DNA of 64,000 nucleotides from Ramlibacter ginsenosidimutans (GCF_016654015.1 NZ_JAEPWM010000001.1:1116001-1180000); one strand, 5' to 3'; positions 27,415 to 36,131 are shown, counted from the stretch's first letter. Notes: generated by a model not told the origin, from the letters alone. Made by a program: numbers and translations.

Positions 27415-28020
27415 ATGAAGCTGTATTACTCCCCCGGCGCCTGCTCCCTGTCGCCCCACATCGTGCTGCGCGAGGCCGGCCTGGCCTTCGAAGCCGTGAT
27501 GGCACCGACCAAGACGCACCAGCTCCCCGACGGCACCGACTACTACACCATCAACCCCCTGGGCTATGTGCCGCTGCTGGAGCTGGACGACGGCACGCGC
27601 CTCCGCGAAGGCCCGGCGATCGTCCAGTACATCGCCGACCAGGTCCCGAACAAGAACCTCGCTCCCGCCAATGGCACCCTGCCCCGCTACCGGCTGCAGG
27701 AGTGGCTGACCTTCATCGGCACGGAGATCCACAAGAGCTTCTCGCCGCTGTTCAATCCCAACATGCCGGAGGAAGGCAAGAAGATCTACCGCGAGCGCCT
27801 GGCCAACCGCTTCGGCTTCGTGAACAACGAGCTCGCGGGCAAGGACTACCTGATGGGCGACCACTTCACCGTGGCCGACGCCTACCTCTACACCGTCACG
27901 CGCTGGGCCAAGCCCATGGCGCTGGACCTCAGCGCCTTCCCCAACCTGCAGGCGCACCAGCAGCGTGTGGGTGCCCGTCCCGCGGTGCAGGAAGCACTCC
28001 AGGTCGAAAAGCTGGCCTGA
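27415..28020 (+). CDS. gstA: Glutathione S-transferase, beta-class-like
   Basis: This 201-residue cytosolic enzyme begins MKLYYSPGACSLSPHIVLREAG, with the Cys10-type start of bacterial beta-class GstA. Then come the thioredoxin-like N-domain (PLLELDDGTRLREGPAIVQYIA) and the helical C-domain. It conjugates or exchanges glutathione with electrophiles. AAGGAAA lies before the ATG. The Old Yellow Enzyme gene follows on the same strand after 95 bp containing a hairpin, so the two may not share a full-length transcript. Confidence 0.92.
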   Translation: MKLYYSPGACSLSPHIVLREAGLAFEAVMAPTKTHQLPDGTDYYTINPLGYVPLLELDDGTRLREGPAIVQYIADQVPNKNLAPANGTLPRYRLQEWLTFIGTEIHKSFSPLFNPNMPEEGKKIYRERLANRFGFVNNELAGKDYLMGDHFTVADAYLYTVTRWAKPMALDLSAFPNLQAHQQRVGARPAVQEALQVEKLA

Positions 28021-28067
28021 GCCAGCTCTCGCGTCCAGCGCGCGGCGGCGTAGGCGCATGCCGCGCA

Positions 28068-28091
28068 CCGGGGTTGCGCGCGGAACCCCGG
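28068..28091. terminator. Hairpin between gst and the Old Yellow Enzyme gene
   Basis: A perfect eight-base stem, CCGGGGTT and AACCCCGG, encloses an eight-base loop. There is no T-run after it, so it may be a weak terminator, an RNA processing site, or just a chance palindrome. Confidence 0.35.
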
Positions 28092-28115
28092 CCTCCCTCA
28101 CCTCACCAACAGTCC

Positions 28116-29228
28116 ATGAAATCCCTCTTCGAACCTGTGCAGGTGGGTAGCCTGCACCTTCCCAACCGCATCGTGATGGCGCCGCTCACGCGCAACCGCG
28201 CGCCCGACGCCATTCCCACGCCCCTCATGGCCGAGTACTACGCGCAGCGCGCGAGCGCCGGCCTCATCATCAGCGAGGCCACCGCGATCACGCACCAGGG
28301 CCAGGGCTACGCGGACGTCCCGGGCCTCTACGGGACCGAGCAGCTCGATGGCTGGAAGCGCGTCACCCGCGCCGTGCACGAGCGCGGCGGCCGCATCTAC
28401 TGCCAGCTGTGGCACGTGGGGCGGGTCTCGCACTTGGACCTGCAGCCGCAGGGCCAGAAGCCGGTCGCGCCCTCCGCGATCGCCGCGAAGACAAAGACGT
28501 ACGTGATCCACCAGGGCAAGGGCAGTTTCGTCCCGACCTCCGAGCCGCGCGCGCTGGACGCGAAAGAGATCCCGGGCATCGTGCGCGATTTCCGGCACGC
28601 GGCGCGCAATGCGATCGCCGCAGGCTTTGACGGCGTGGAGGTGCACGGCGCCAACGGCTACCTGCTGGACCAGTTCCTCAAGAGCAGCTCCAACCACCGC
28701 ACCGACGACTACGGCGGCTCCATCGAGAACCGCGCGCGCTTCCTGCTCGAGGTGATGCGCGAAGTCTGCGAGGAAGTGGGCCGCGAACGCGTGGGCCTGC
28801 GCCTGTCTCCCGTCACGCCCGCCAACGACGTCGCCGATGAGGATCCGCAGAAGCTGTTCGACTACGTGGTGCGCCAGGTCGCGCCCCTGGGCATCGCCTA
28901 CCTGCACCTGATCGAAGGTGCGACCGGCGGCCCGCGCGAGGTGGAAGGCCGGCCCTTCGACTACGACAAGATGCTGCACGCCTGGCGCGCCACCGGCGCG
29001 AAGGGCGCCTGGATGGTCAACAACGGCTACGACCGCGCGCTCGCCGGCAAGGCGCTCGAGCAAGGCGCCGACCTGGTCGCCTTCGGGCGGCTGTTCATCG
29101 CCAACCCGGACTTGGTGCAGCGCCTGCGCACGAACGCAGGGTTCAACCCGCTCGTGAAGGAGACGCTGTACGGCGGCGGCGCGGAGGGTTACACGGACTA
29201 TCCGGCGCTGCAGGCGCAACCGGCCTGA
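28116..29228 (+). CDS. Old Yellow Enzyme family alkene reductase
   Basis: The 370-residue FMN oxidoreductase reduces activated C=C bonds or nitrate esters with NAD(P)H. FMN-site motifs are clear: NRIVMAPLTRNRA, the His/Asn substrate pair in VEVHGANGYLLDQFL, and SSSNHRTDDYGGSIENRARF. The length equals NemA and other classical OYEs (about 365). The ATG at 28116 gives the canonical start. It follows the glutathione transferase, a neighbourhood consistent with detoxification of electrophiles. Confidence 0.92.
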   Translation: MKSLFEPVQVGSLHLPNRIVMAPLTRNRAPDAIPTPLMAEYYAQRASAGLIISEATAITHQGQGYADVPGLYGTEQLDGWKRVTRAVHERGGRIYCQLWHVGRVSHLDLQPQGQKPVAPSAIAAKTKTYVIHQGKGSFVPTSEPRALDAKEIPGIVRDFRHAARNAIAAGFDGVEVHGANGYLLDQFLKSSSNHRTDDYGGSIENRARFLLEVMREVCEEVGRERVGLRLSPVTPANDVADEDPQKLFDYVVRQVAPLGIAYLHLIEGATGGPREVEGRPFDYDKMLHAWRATGAKGAWMVNNGYDRALAGKALEQGADLVAFGRLFIANPDLVQRLRTNAGFNPLVKETLYGGGAEGYTDYPALQAQPA

Positions 29229-29243
29229 GGACCGCGGGCCGGG

Positions 29244-29828
29244 CTATTCCGGTCCGACGCCGATCGGCGCGGGCGCCCGCATGACGATGCGCGTGAACAG
29301 GCGGTCGTACATCGGGTCCCGCACGCCGGACACCAGTGGGTCGCCTTGCGCGCTGAAGGCGGCGTTCAGCTGCTCCCAGTCCGAGGCGCTGAGGAGTTTC
29401 TGCGCGACCGGCAGCAGCTCGGTTTCCTCGGTCCGCATGTGGTGCAGGTAGAAGTCGGCGTACGCGCGCGCCGCCTGGTCGAAGGCCGGCCGGCGGCTGT
29501 CGCCCAGCAGCTCCCACGCGAGCAGCAGGTGCTGCAGTTCGCGCACGCGGTGCTCGCCGGACATGTGGTCGTCTTCCAGCTTCTTGATCACCGGCATCAG
29601 CTGCGGCGCGACGCGCGCGAGCTTGGGGAACAGCAGGTCCGATTCCTTGGGGTGGTGGCGCCGCTCGGGAAATTCGTCGATGTAGAACAGCATCGCGCGC
29701 AGCACGTCGAAATAGCGCTCGGGCTCCTGGTCGGGATCGCGGTCCAGCATCTGCAGCATGGAGCGCAGGACGGCAGCGACTGCGGCATGCTCGTCGCGGA
29801 TGGTTTGCAGGGCCGAGGTGGTATGCAT
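29244..29828 (-). CDS. Hemerythrin-domain protein
   Basis: This 194-residue four-helix protein has the hemerythrin HHE ligands: RDEHAAV, RHHPKESDLLFP, DDHMSGEHRVREL and YLHHMRTEETELLP. These bind a non-heme diiron centre, used for O2, NO or iron-related sensing and repair. The ATG at 29828 was chosen because the first ligand helix starts there. It is on the same strand as, and 56 bp downstream of, the copper ATPase gene. That neighbourhood suggests metal or oxidative-stress duty. Confidence 0.87.
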   Translation of the reverse strand: MHTTSALQTIRDEHAAVAAVLRSMLQMLDRDPDQEPERYFDVLRAMLFYIDEFPERRHHPKESDLLFPKLARVAPQLMPVIKKLEDDHMSGEHRVRELQHLLLAWELLGDSRRPAFDQAARAYADFYLHHMRTEETELLPVAQKLLSASDWEQLNAAFSAQGDPLVSGVRDPMYDRLFTRIVMRAPAPIGVGPE

Positions 29829-29884
29829 GGCAAGTCTCCTGCATCCAGATTGGCACGCAGCCGCGCCACCCCCCTTGACCTGCG

Positions 29885-32083
29885 TCAACGCGCGTGCAGG
29901 CGCCAGCGCTTGAGCAGCAGCGCGTTCGTGAGCACGCTCACGCTGGAAAGCGCCATCGCCGCGCCGGCGACCACCGGGCTCAGGTAGCCCAGCGCCGCAA
30001 GCGGAATGCCCGCCACGTTGTACGCAAAGGCCCAGAACAGGTTCTGCCGGATCTTGCGCACGGTGCGCCGCGAGATGTCGAGCGCACCGGCCACCAGCGC
30101 CACGTCGCCGCGCATCAGGGTGACGCCCGCCGCGTGCATCGCCACGTCCGTGCCAGTGCCCATCGCGATGCCGACGTCGGCCGCGGCGAGCGCGGGCGCA
30201 TCGTTGACGCCGTCGCCCACCATCGCCACGACATGGCCGCCCTCGCGCAGCGCCGCCACGCGCGCTGCCTTGTCGCCGGGCAGGACCTCGGCCTGCACCT
30301 CCTGCGGCTGCAGCCCGAGGCGCGCGCCCATGGCCAGCGCGGCGGCGCGGTTGTCGCCCGAGATCATCGCCAGCCGCAGCCCCCGCGCACGCAAGCGCGC
30401 GAGCGCTTCCGCCGCTTGCGGCTTGGGCTCGTCGGCGAAGGCCATCAGGGCGCGCACGGCCAGCCCGCCGGTCACGCGCTCCACCAGCACGGAGAGCGTG
30501 GCGCCTTCGGCCTGCAGGCGCTGCACGTCGGCCTGCAGCTCGCCCAGCGGCACCTGCAACTCCTGCAGCCAGGAGAGGCTTGCGATCAGGTAGCTGCGCA
30601 CGCCGACCTCGCCTTCGGTGCCGCGCCCGGCGACCGCACGCACGCTGTCCGGCGGCGTGACTGCGATCCCGCGCTCGCCCGCCGCGGCCACCACGGCGCG
30701 CGCCAGCGGGTGCTCGCTGCCGCTTTGCAGGCTCGCGGCAGCGGCCAGCTGCGCGTCGCCATCGACACGCGCGGGCGCAAGGAAAGCCACCAGGCGCGGC
30801 TGTCCCACGGTGAGCGTGCCGGTCTTGTCGAAGGCGACGGTGTCCACCCGATGTGCGAGCTCCAGCGCCTGCGCATCCTTGATCAGGATCCCGTTCCGCG
30901 CGGCGACGCCGGTGCCCGCCATGATCGCCGCCGGCGTCGCCAGGCCCAGCGCGCACGGACACGCGATCACCAGCACCGCCACCGCGTGCACCAGCGCAAC
31001 CTCGATGCCGGCGCCGAAGATCAGCCAGGCCGCTAGCGTGATCGCCGCGACCACGAGCACCACCGGCACGAACACCGCCGCCACCTGGTCCACCAGGCGC
31101 TGGATCGGCGCCTTGGCGGCCTGCGCGTCCTCCACCAGGCGGATGATCTGCGCGAGCACGCTCTCCTGGCCCACTGCCGTCGCCCGCATCACGAAGCGCC
31201 CCTCGCCGTTGATGCTGCCGCCGGTGACGCGCGCGCCCGCGGCCTTAGCCACCGGCAGCGGCTCGCCCGTGAGCATGGACTCGTCGACGTGGGTGTCGCC
31301 CTGCTCCACGACGCCATCGGCCGGGACGCGCTCGCCCGGTCGCACCACCAGCCGGTCGCCGGCCATGACTTCGGCCAGCGGCAGGTCGGCCTCGCCGCCC
31401 GCGCGCAGCATGACGTGCGCAATCTCCGGCCGCAGCGCCTGCAGGGCGCGGATGGCCGTCGTGGTCTGCCGCTTGGCGCGGGCCTCCAGCCACTTGCCCA
31501 GCAGCACCAGGCTCACGACGACGGCGGAGGCTTCGAAGTACAGGTGGGCATGGCCCTGGGCCAGCCACAGCCACATCGACAGGCCCCAGCCGGCGCTGGT
31601 GCCGATCGCCACCAGCAGGTCCATGTTGCCGGTACCGGCCTTCAGCGCATGCCAGCCCGCCTTGTAGAAGCGGGCGCCGAGCACGAACTGCACGGGCGTG
31701 GCCAGCAGGAACTGCAGCCACGGCGGCAGCATCCAGTCGCGGCCCGCCAGCTCGCCCACCATGGGCAGCACGAGCGGCAGCGAGAGCAGCAGGCCGATGG
31801 CGACCGGCGCGAAGCCGGCCCAGGGCGACAGGTCCTCCACCGCGCCGGCCGCCATCGCACGGGGCTCGTAGCCCGCGTTGCGGATCGCGCGCCGCAGCTG
31901 CGCCTCGAGCTGGCTGGAGGGCGCGTAGGTGACACGCGCCGATTCGGTGGCGAGATTCACGACCGCGTCGCTGACGCCGGGCACCTTCTTCAGTGCGCGC
32001 TCGACGCGGCTGACGCACGAGGCGCAAGTCATCCCGCCGACGCCGAGGTCGATGGTCGCAGGTGCGGTGGTGGAGCTGTCCAT
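29885..32083 (-). CDS. copA: Copper-exporting P1B-type ATPase
   Basis: The 732-residue membrane ATPase pumps Cu(I) to the periplasm. One N-terminal HMA domain carries MTCASC (C20, C23). Membrane helices include the CPC metal site ([11 protein letters not shown], about residue 373), then the phosphorylation motif DKTGTLT (about 419) and the hinge [20 protein letters not shown]. The gene diverges from copZ-cueR. The CueR-type promoter predicts transcription starting almost exactly at the ATG (32083), with no Shine-Dalgarno, so the mRNA may be leaderless. Confidence 0.95.
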   Translation of the reverse strand: MDSSTTAPATIDLGVGGMTCASCVSRVERALKKVPGVSDAVVNLATESARVTYAPSSQLEAQLRRAIRNAGYEPRAMAAGAVEDLSPWAGFAPVAIGLLLSLPLVLPMVGELAGRDWMLPPWLQFLLATPVQFVLGARFYKAGWHALKAGTGNMDLLVAIGTSAGWGLSMWLWLAQGHAHLYFEASAVVVSLVLLGKWLEARAKRQTTTAIRALQALRPEIAHVMLRAGGEADLPLAEVMAGDRLVVRPGERVPADGVVEQGDTHVDESMLTGEPLPVAKAAGARVTGGSINGEGRFVMRATAVGQESVLAQIIRLVEDAQAAKAPIQRLVDQVAAVFVPVVLVVAAITLAAWLIFGAGIEVALVHAVAVLVIACPCALGLATPAAIMAGTGVAARNGILIKDAQALELAHRVDTVAFDKTGTLTVGQPRLVAFLAPARVDGDAQLAAAASLQSGSEHPLARAVVAAAGERGIAVTPPDSVRAVAGRGTEGEVGVRSYLIASLSWLQELQVPLGELQADVQRLQAEGATLSVLVERVTGGLAVRALMAFADEPKPQAAEALARLRARGLRLAMISGDNRAAALAMGARLGLQPQEVQAEVLPGDKAARVAALREGGHVVAMVGDGVNDAPALAAADVGIAMGTGTDVAMHAAGVTLMRGDVALVAGALDISRRTVRKIRQNLFWAFAYNVAGIPLAALGYLSPVVAGAAMALSSVSVLTNALLLKRWRLHAR

Positions 32084-32089
32084 GGATCG

Positions 32090-32120
32090 AGGGTGGACCT
32101 TGCCACGATGGCAAGGTCAA
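32090..32120 (-). promoter_or_regulatory. CueR operator/promoter of copA
   Basis: A perfect dyad at 32096-32118 has arms GACCTTGCCA and TGGCAAGGTC separated by three bases. It lies in the 19-base spacer between TTGACC (-35, 32120-32115) and CACCCT (-10, 32095-32090) on the minus strand. The long spacer and dyad are the MerR/CueR activation design known from E. coli copA. Confidence 0.85.
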
Positions 32121-32170
32121 GCCTTGCGCTGGGTCAACCCGGCGGCCAGCAGGGCCACCCGGCAGTGGGT

Positions 32171-32201
32171 TTGACCTTACCATGGTGGCAAGGTCTACGC
32201 T
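32171..32201 (+). promoter_or_regulatory. CueR operator/promoter of copZ-cueR
   Basis: TTGACC (32171-32176), a 19-base spacer, and TACGCT (32196-32201) form a CueR-type promoter. The spacer contains a near-perfect dyad at 32173-32195, GACCTTACCA and TGGCAAGGTC, with one mismatch to the copA site. It directs transcription toward copZ and cueR. Confidence 0.85.
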
Positions 32202-32221
32202 TGTCCATGAAAGGATTTCCC

Positions 32222-32419
32222 ATGAACCAGACATTCCAGGTGCAAGGCATGAGCTGCGGCCACTGCGTCAACGCGGTCACCCAGGCCGTGCGATCGGTGG
32301 ACCCGCAAGCCGAGGTGAAGGTCGACCTGCCCACGGGCAAGGTGGACGTGCAATCGGCGCAGGACCGCGCGGCCATCGCGCGGGCGATCGAAGAGGAAGG
32401 CTACCGGGTCAGCGCGTGA
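32222..32419 (+). CDS. copZ: Copper chaperone CopZ
   Basis: The 65-residue single HMA domain has the Cu(I) site MSCGHC and the usual beta-alpha-beta pattern. It carries Cu(I) in the cytosol and hands it to CopA. I chose ATG 32222, with AAGGA six bases upstream, over the ATG at 32207. The stop overlaps the GTG start of cueR (GTGA), so the two are translationally coupled. Its own promoter has a CueR operator. Confidence 0.93.
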   Translation: MNQTFQVQGMSCGHCVNAVTQAVRSVDPQAEVKVDLPTGKVDVQSAQDRAAIARAIEEEGYRVSA

Positions 32420-32835
32420 GCTCCGCCGGACCGACGACCCGCTGGCCGGTGAACATCGGCGAGGCCGCGCGCCTGTCGGGTGTCTCGGCCAAGATGGTCC
32501 GGCACTATGAAGGGCTGGGACTGCTGCCACGCGTGCTGCGCACGGAGGGCGGCTACCGCCAGTACAGCGAGCCGGAGGTGCACACGCTGCGCTTCATCAA
32601 GCGCGCGCGCGACCTGGGATTCTCGATGGAGGAAATCGGCGCGCTGGTGAGCCTGTGGCAGAACCGGCGGCGTGCCAGCGCCAGCGTGCGCCGCATCGCG
32701 CAGAAGCATGCCGAGCACTTGGCGCAGCGCATCGCGGACTTGCAGCAGATGCAGGACGCGCTGCTGCACCTGATCCACTGCTGCCAGGGCGACGAGCGAC
32801 CCGACTGCCCGATCCTGGAGGAGCTCGCCCGCTGA
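32416..32835 (+). CDS. cueR: Cu(I)-responsive MerR-family regulator CueR
   Basis: The 139-residue regulator has a MerR winged helix (NIGEAARLSGVSAKMVRHYEGLGLLP), a coiled-coil dimer helix and the Cu(I)-binding loop with two cysteines eight apart in CCQGDERPDCPI. That loop is the CueR type rather than the zinc or mercury type. The GTG at 32416 overlaps the copZ stop; a GTG at 32449 would give 128 residues. It should bind the two dyads at 32096 and 32173 and so control both copA and its own operon. Confidence 0.92.
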   Translation: MSSAGPTTRWPVNIGEAARLSGVSAKMVRHYEGLGLLPRVLRTEGGYRQYSEPEVHTLRFIKRARDLGFSMEEIGALVSLWQNRRRASASVRRIAQKHAEHLAQRIADLQQMQDALLHLIHCCQGDERPDCPILEELAR

Positions 32836-32857
32836 CCAGGCGCTCCCCCGACGCCTG

Positions 32858-33208
32858 TCACTTCGGCGTGCCGCGCGCGCCCTGTCCAGCCTCCATTGCG
32901 CGCTGCTGGCGGATCTCGTCGATGGTGATCGTGCGTCGCTGGATGCGCGCTGGGCCCGCGCCCATGGACCGCGTGTCCAGGTCCCCGCGCTCCCGCACGG
33001 CCTGCATGGCTGCACGCTGGGCAAGCACCGGCTCGTCGATCAGGATCACGGCGCCCATGCTCCCGCGATCGTTTGCGGGGCTAGGCGCCGTGTCGGTCAT
33101 GGTGGCGGGCTCGGGCAGCTTGGGCGTCTGGGCGTGGGCGCCCGCGGCGGCGAACAGCGCGGTGGCCAGCACCCCGGCCGCGGCACGCAATGATTCCTGC
33201 ACCCTCAT
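32858..33208 (-). CDS. Small exported hypothetical protein
   Basis: The 116-residue protein has a signal peptide ending GAHAQ (residue 27). The mature part is short, polar and probably flexible, with no family I recognise; near the end it has RRTITIDEIRQQRAMEAG. CAGGAG precedes the ATG at 33208. A GTCCTACG motif, also found before other secreted-protein genes here, lies about 83 bp upstream. It is convergent with cueR. Confidence 0.65.
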   Translation of the reverse strand: MRVQESLRAAAGVLATALFAAAGAHAQTPKLPEPATMTDTAPSPANDRGSMGAVILIDEPVLAQRAAMQAVRERGDLDTRSMGAGPARIQRRTITIDEIRQQRAMEAGQGARGTPK

Positions 33209-33441
33209 GATGAACTCCTGTGATGGCTTGGGCTGCGCTCACTGTGGCCCTGCCCTTCCGTTGGCCGCGTCATTGCCGGTGGACGCTTGCCGTAGGACGC
33301 CCCCGACCGCACGTGTAGCCCGTGCGAGGCGCGTGATCTTTACGCGCCCGCAACGCTGGCGAGATGGATGAGACACAGCGGCGGCCCAGACTGCGCAGCA
33401 TCGGGCCCGCAACGTGGACCGCCACCCTGAAAGGATCGAGC

Positions 33442-33945
33442 ATGACACCGCATCGTCGCAACCTCCTGGCCGCCGCCGTGATCGCTGCGGCAGGCTTCGG
33501 CGCCCTGGCCCAGGCGCAGAGCCCCGCCGCTCCCGGCTCCAACGGTCGCCCCGACGCCGCGCGCATGGAGCAGTTCCGCGCAAAGATGCAGCAGCGCATG
33601 GCGGAGCGCCTCGGCGAACTGAAGCAGAAGCTGGCCATCACGCCCGCGCAGGAAGGCTCCTGGGCAACCTGGACGGCCGCCCTGCAGCCCACGCCGCACC
33701 AGCGTCCCGATCGCGCGCAGTTCGCGTCGATGACGACGCCCGAGCGGATCGACCAGATGCGCGCCCTGCGGGCGCAGCGCGAGGCCCAGATGGACCGCCG
33801 CATGGACGCCACCAAGGCCTTCTACGCCTCGCTCAGCGCCGAACAGAAGAAGGTGTTCGACGCGGAAAGCCTGCGCTTCCTGGGGCGCGGCGGCGAGCAC
33901 CATGGGCACCGTGGCCATCACGGCGGCGAGCAGCAGCGCGGCTGA
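33442..33945 (+). CDS. Spy/CpxP-like periplasmic LTXXQ protein with His-rich tail
   Basis: The 167-residue protein has a signal peptide (cleavage after ALAQAQ, about residue 26). A helical core carries two LTxxQ-type motifs, LAITPAQEGSW and LSAEQKKVFD. The family (Spy, CpxP, CnrX) comprises ATP-independent periplasmic chaperones and metal sensors. The C-terminus is extremely His/Gly-rich (HHGHRGHHGG), a probable metal site. AAAGGA precedes the ATG. Its location 0.6 kb from the cueR operon suggests envelope or copper stress. Confidence 0.78.
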   Translation: MTPHRRNLLAAAVIAAAGFGALAQAQSPAAPGSNGRPDAARMEQFRAKMQQRMAERLGELKQKLAITPAQEGSWATWTAALQPTPHQRPDRAQFASMTTPERIDQMRALRAQREAQMDRRMDATKAFYASLSAEQKKVFDAESLRFLGRGGEHHGHRGHHGGEQQRG

Positions 33946-33962
33946 GCCTTCAGCGCGGACCC

Positions 33963-33990
33963 AGAAAGCCAGGCGATCGCCTGGCTTTCT
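33963..33990. terminator. Bidirectional terminator
   Basis: A perfect 28-bp palindrome AGAAAGCCAGGCGA/TCGCCTGGCTTTCT lies between the Spy-like gene (plus) and the secreted protein gene (minus) that ends at 34008. The A-rich left and T-rich right ends allow termination in both directions. Confidence 0.85.
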
Positions 33991-34007
33991 TCATGGCGCG
34001 GGGAAGC

Positions 34008-34490
34008 TCAGTACGAGAACACGTAGTACGGGCCGTCCACGCTCATGACGCTGTAAGGGATGGTGTAGCTGCCGACCACGAGCGCGCCGTTGTCCGTGAC
34101 CGCATTCGGCGCGCCGCCGGTCATGGTGCTCGCCTCGCCCGAGCGGTCCGGCACGTTGAAGGTCGCGGCCGCCTGGTGTCGCACGCCGTGCAGGTGCGAA
34201 TTGCGGTGCATCTGCATCAAGGCCGTATCACGATCCCAGTTGATGTTGGGCTGGACGTAGACGTGCTCCACGACCGTCGTGGTGGTGGTCGCCGGGCCGG
34301 CCCCGAGGGTCGTGGTGTCCACCGGGGGAGTGCTCGTCATGCTGTCGCTCGAGCCCAGCGCCAGGCTGTGGGCGCCGTTCGGGCCGAGATCGATCATGGT
34401 GCCGTTGGGATAGAAGATCGCGTCGGCATGGGCGGCTCCTGCAACCGCCATCACACCGGCGGCCAGCAGGGACAGGGACATCTTCTTCAT
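34008..34490 (-). CDS. Secreted protein with GEASTMTGGAPN motif (paralogue A)
   Basis: The 160-residue protein begins with a signal peptide (MKKMSLSLLAAGV, cleavage near AHADA). A Thr/Ser-rich stretch follows (TPPVDTTTLGAGPATTTTT), then one copy of the motif AAATFNVPDRSGEASTMTGGAPN. It ends YYVFSY. The same motif occurs twice in the neighbouring gene product (34684-35142), so these are diverged duplicates of an undescribed secreted family. I do not recognise a domain. A conserved upstream element lies at 34572-34603. Confidence 0.72.
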   Translation of the reverse strand: MKKMSLSLLAAGVMAVAGAAHADAIFYPNGTMIDLGPNGAHSLALGSSDSMTSTPPVDTTTLGAGPATTTTTVVEHVYVQPNINWDRDTALMQMHRNSHLHGVRHQAAATFNVPDRSGEASTMTGGAPNAVTDNGALVVGSYTIPYSVMSVDGPYYVFSY

Positions 34491-34571
34491 CGAAACCTCC
34501 GTACTGTGCGTTGGTGAGGCCCGGCGCCTGGCCGGGTGCGTTCACCCAGTGTGGAGGGCCCGCATCCCGAC

Positions 34572-34603
34572 CGTATCGGACGGCCTTTGCAGCCGCCGTA
34601 GGA
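34572..34603 (-). promoter_or_regulatory. Conserved upstream element of paralogue A
   Basis: Read on the minus strand this is TCCTACG, 16 bases, TCCGATACG. The identical pair with the same spacing but a different spacer lies at 35231-35262 before the paralogous gene. It could be a promoter for an alternative sigma factor or a tandem regulator site, about 80 bp before the start codon. Confidence 0.5.
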
Positions 34604-34641
34604 GCGGCCGGGCGAGCACCGGACTGCGCGGGCCATGAAAA

Positions 34642-34662
34642 AAGCCAGGCGCTGCCTGGCTT
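34642..34662 (-). terminator. Terminator of secreted paralogue B
   Basis: The stem AAGCCAGGC/GCCTGGCTT with a three-base loop is followed, on the minus strand, by a run of T (complement of the A-run at 34638-34643). It ends the gene at 34684-35142. The stem sequence resembles the terminator at 33963. Confidence 0.85.
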
Positions 34663-34683
34663 CTTCGTGGCTGGTGAGCTGCC

Positions 34684-35142
34684 TCAGGAGCCGTAGTACA
34701 TCGACTGCGGCGAGCTGTACGGGTTGGACGGCACGCTCCACACATCCACGGCGCGGTCGCCGGAGAGGCGCGTGTTGTCGGTCAGCATGTTGGGCGCGCC
34801 CCCGGTCATGGTGCTGGCTTCACCGGCACGCGCAGGAGTGTTGAACGTCGCTGCGGCCTCCTTGCGCTGGTGCTCGCTGCCGGACCAACCCGGCTGGACG
34901 TAGACCGAGTGGTCCATCATGTTCGGGCCGGCGCCCATCGTGGTGGTGCTGTCGACCTGGGCAGACGGCATCACAACCGTGCTGTCCCCATAGGGAGAGT
35001 TCGTGGTCAGCTGGTTCGGCTGGCCGGTGGTCATCGTGCTGGCCTCGCCGGCCTGCGTCGGGGTATTGAAGGTTTCGGCCTGGGCGATGCCCGCCAGGCC
35101 AAGAGCGCCGGCGACGATCAGGGAAAGGGTGGTCTTCTTCAT
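34684..35142 (-). CDS. Secreted protein with duplicated GEASTMT motif (paralogue B)
   Basis: The 152-residue protein has a signal peptide (MKKTTLSLIVAGALGLAGIAQA). The mature form contains two copies of FNTPxxAGEASTMTxGxPNxLT: one just after the cleavage site and one at about residues 98-118. Between them lies a VDSTTTMGAGPNMMDHSVYVQPG segment with a counterpart in paralogue A. There are no cysteines. It is probably a small periplasmic or surface protein of unknown function. Confidence 0.72.
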   Translation of the reverse strand: MKKTTLSLIVAGALGLAGIAQAETFNTPTQAGEASTMTTGQPNQLTTNSPYGDSTVVMPSAQVDSTTTMGAGPNMMDHSVYVQPGWSGSEHQRKEAAATFNTPARAGEASTMTGGAPNMLTDNTRLSGDRAVDVWSVPSNPYSSPQSMYYGS

Positions 35143-35230
35143 GCAAGAGCTCCGTACGGTTCAGTGTTGTGGAAGACCCGGCAATGCACCGGGCCGCTTT
35201 GGAAGCAGTTTGGACCGCTGGCGCCCCGGT

Positions 35231-35262
35231 CGTATCGGACACGGGGTCCGCCGGTCGTAGGA
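35231..35262 (-). promoter_or_regulatory. Conserved upstream element of paralogue B
   Basis: On the minus strand TCCTACG is followed by 16 unrelated bases and TCCGATACG, exactly as before paralogue A. It lies 89 bp before the start codon at 35142, just beyond the 3' end of the PagL-like gene. Confidence 0.5.
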
Positions 35263-35282
35263 CACGGCAAGGCCGCCTTGTC

Positions 35283-35843
35283 TCAGAACCGCCGGGCGAA
35301 GCGCAGCTGCACGCAGGTCTCGCCCGGATTCGGGCTCTCCAGTCCGGCGTTCGAGAAGTGGGCCAGCCGCAGCTGGATCTCGTCGCGGCCCTTCGGCCCG
35401 CCGATGGTGTAGCCCGCTCCCAGCACGTCCTGGAAATTCCACTGCGTGCTGAAGGTGTGGCCCGGCGTCTGGAAAGGATGGTCGGTCCAGCTCAAACCGA
35501 GGCCGACCTCCAGGAACCAGGGAGAAGCGCCTCGGGCCAGCCGCATGCGCAGCGTCGGCAGCAGAACCAGCTGCGTGTACTGCACGACGGCGCTGCGGTC
35601 CGCCAGCTCGGCGCGCCACTGGTTTGCCAGCAGCTCGGTGTGGGCGGTCAGTTCCGCGGATCTGCGCATGCTCTCGAAATCCCAGGCCCAGCGCAGTCCG
35701 GCACCCACCATCCGCACGCTGTGCTCGCCTGCGCCCGACTGCAGCGTGAACGCGTCCGGCCGCAGGTCGAATGCCCGGGCCAGCGGGAGCACCGCGACCA
35801 ACGCGCTGGCCACGCAAGCGCGTGCGAGTGACCGGGGCTGCAT
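35283..35843 (-). CDS. PagL-like lipid A 3-O-deacylase (acyloxyacyl hydrolase)
   Basis: The 186-residue protein has a signal peptide (cleavage near LARAFD, about residue 25) and the beta-barrel pattern of PagL. The diagnostic motif [14 protein letters not shown] carries the His, Ser and Glu of its active site. It would remove the 3-acyl chain from lipid A in the outer membrane, altering LPS immunogenicity and permeability. The last residue is Phe, as expected for an outer-membrane barrel. The ATG at 35843 was chosen for the signal peptide; earlier in-frame starts add a non-signal stretch. Confidence 0.85.
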   Translation of the reverse strand: MQPRSLARACVASALVAVLPLARAFDLRPDAFTLQSGAGEHSVRMVGAGLRWAWDFESMRRSAELTAHTELLANQWRAELADRSAVVQYTQLVLLPTLRMRLARGASPWFLEVGLGLSWTDHPFQTPGHTFSTQWNFQDVLGAGYTIGGPKGRDEIQLRLAHFSNAGLESPNPGETCVQLRFARRF

Positions 35844-36131
35844 GGCGCTGAGTTTCACGCGCACTGCGCACAACGTGAGGAACACGGCCCCGCGCGTTGC
35901 GCGAAATTGGATCGCCGACGACACGCCGGTGCGCCACTAGCCGGCACGCCGGTCGGACGGGTTCCTACGCCGGGCTGCACAGCGCGCGCGCCTGGAGTGC
36001 TCCCGAATCGGCTCGCGGCCACAGAGCGCGCCGCCGGGCAGCAACACGAACTTGGCCTCGCGTCCTACCCGTCGAGCCCGACGCGGACCCTACAACTGGG
36101 ATCCACCGACAACGAGCCAGCAAACGCCCCC

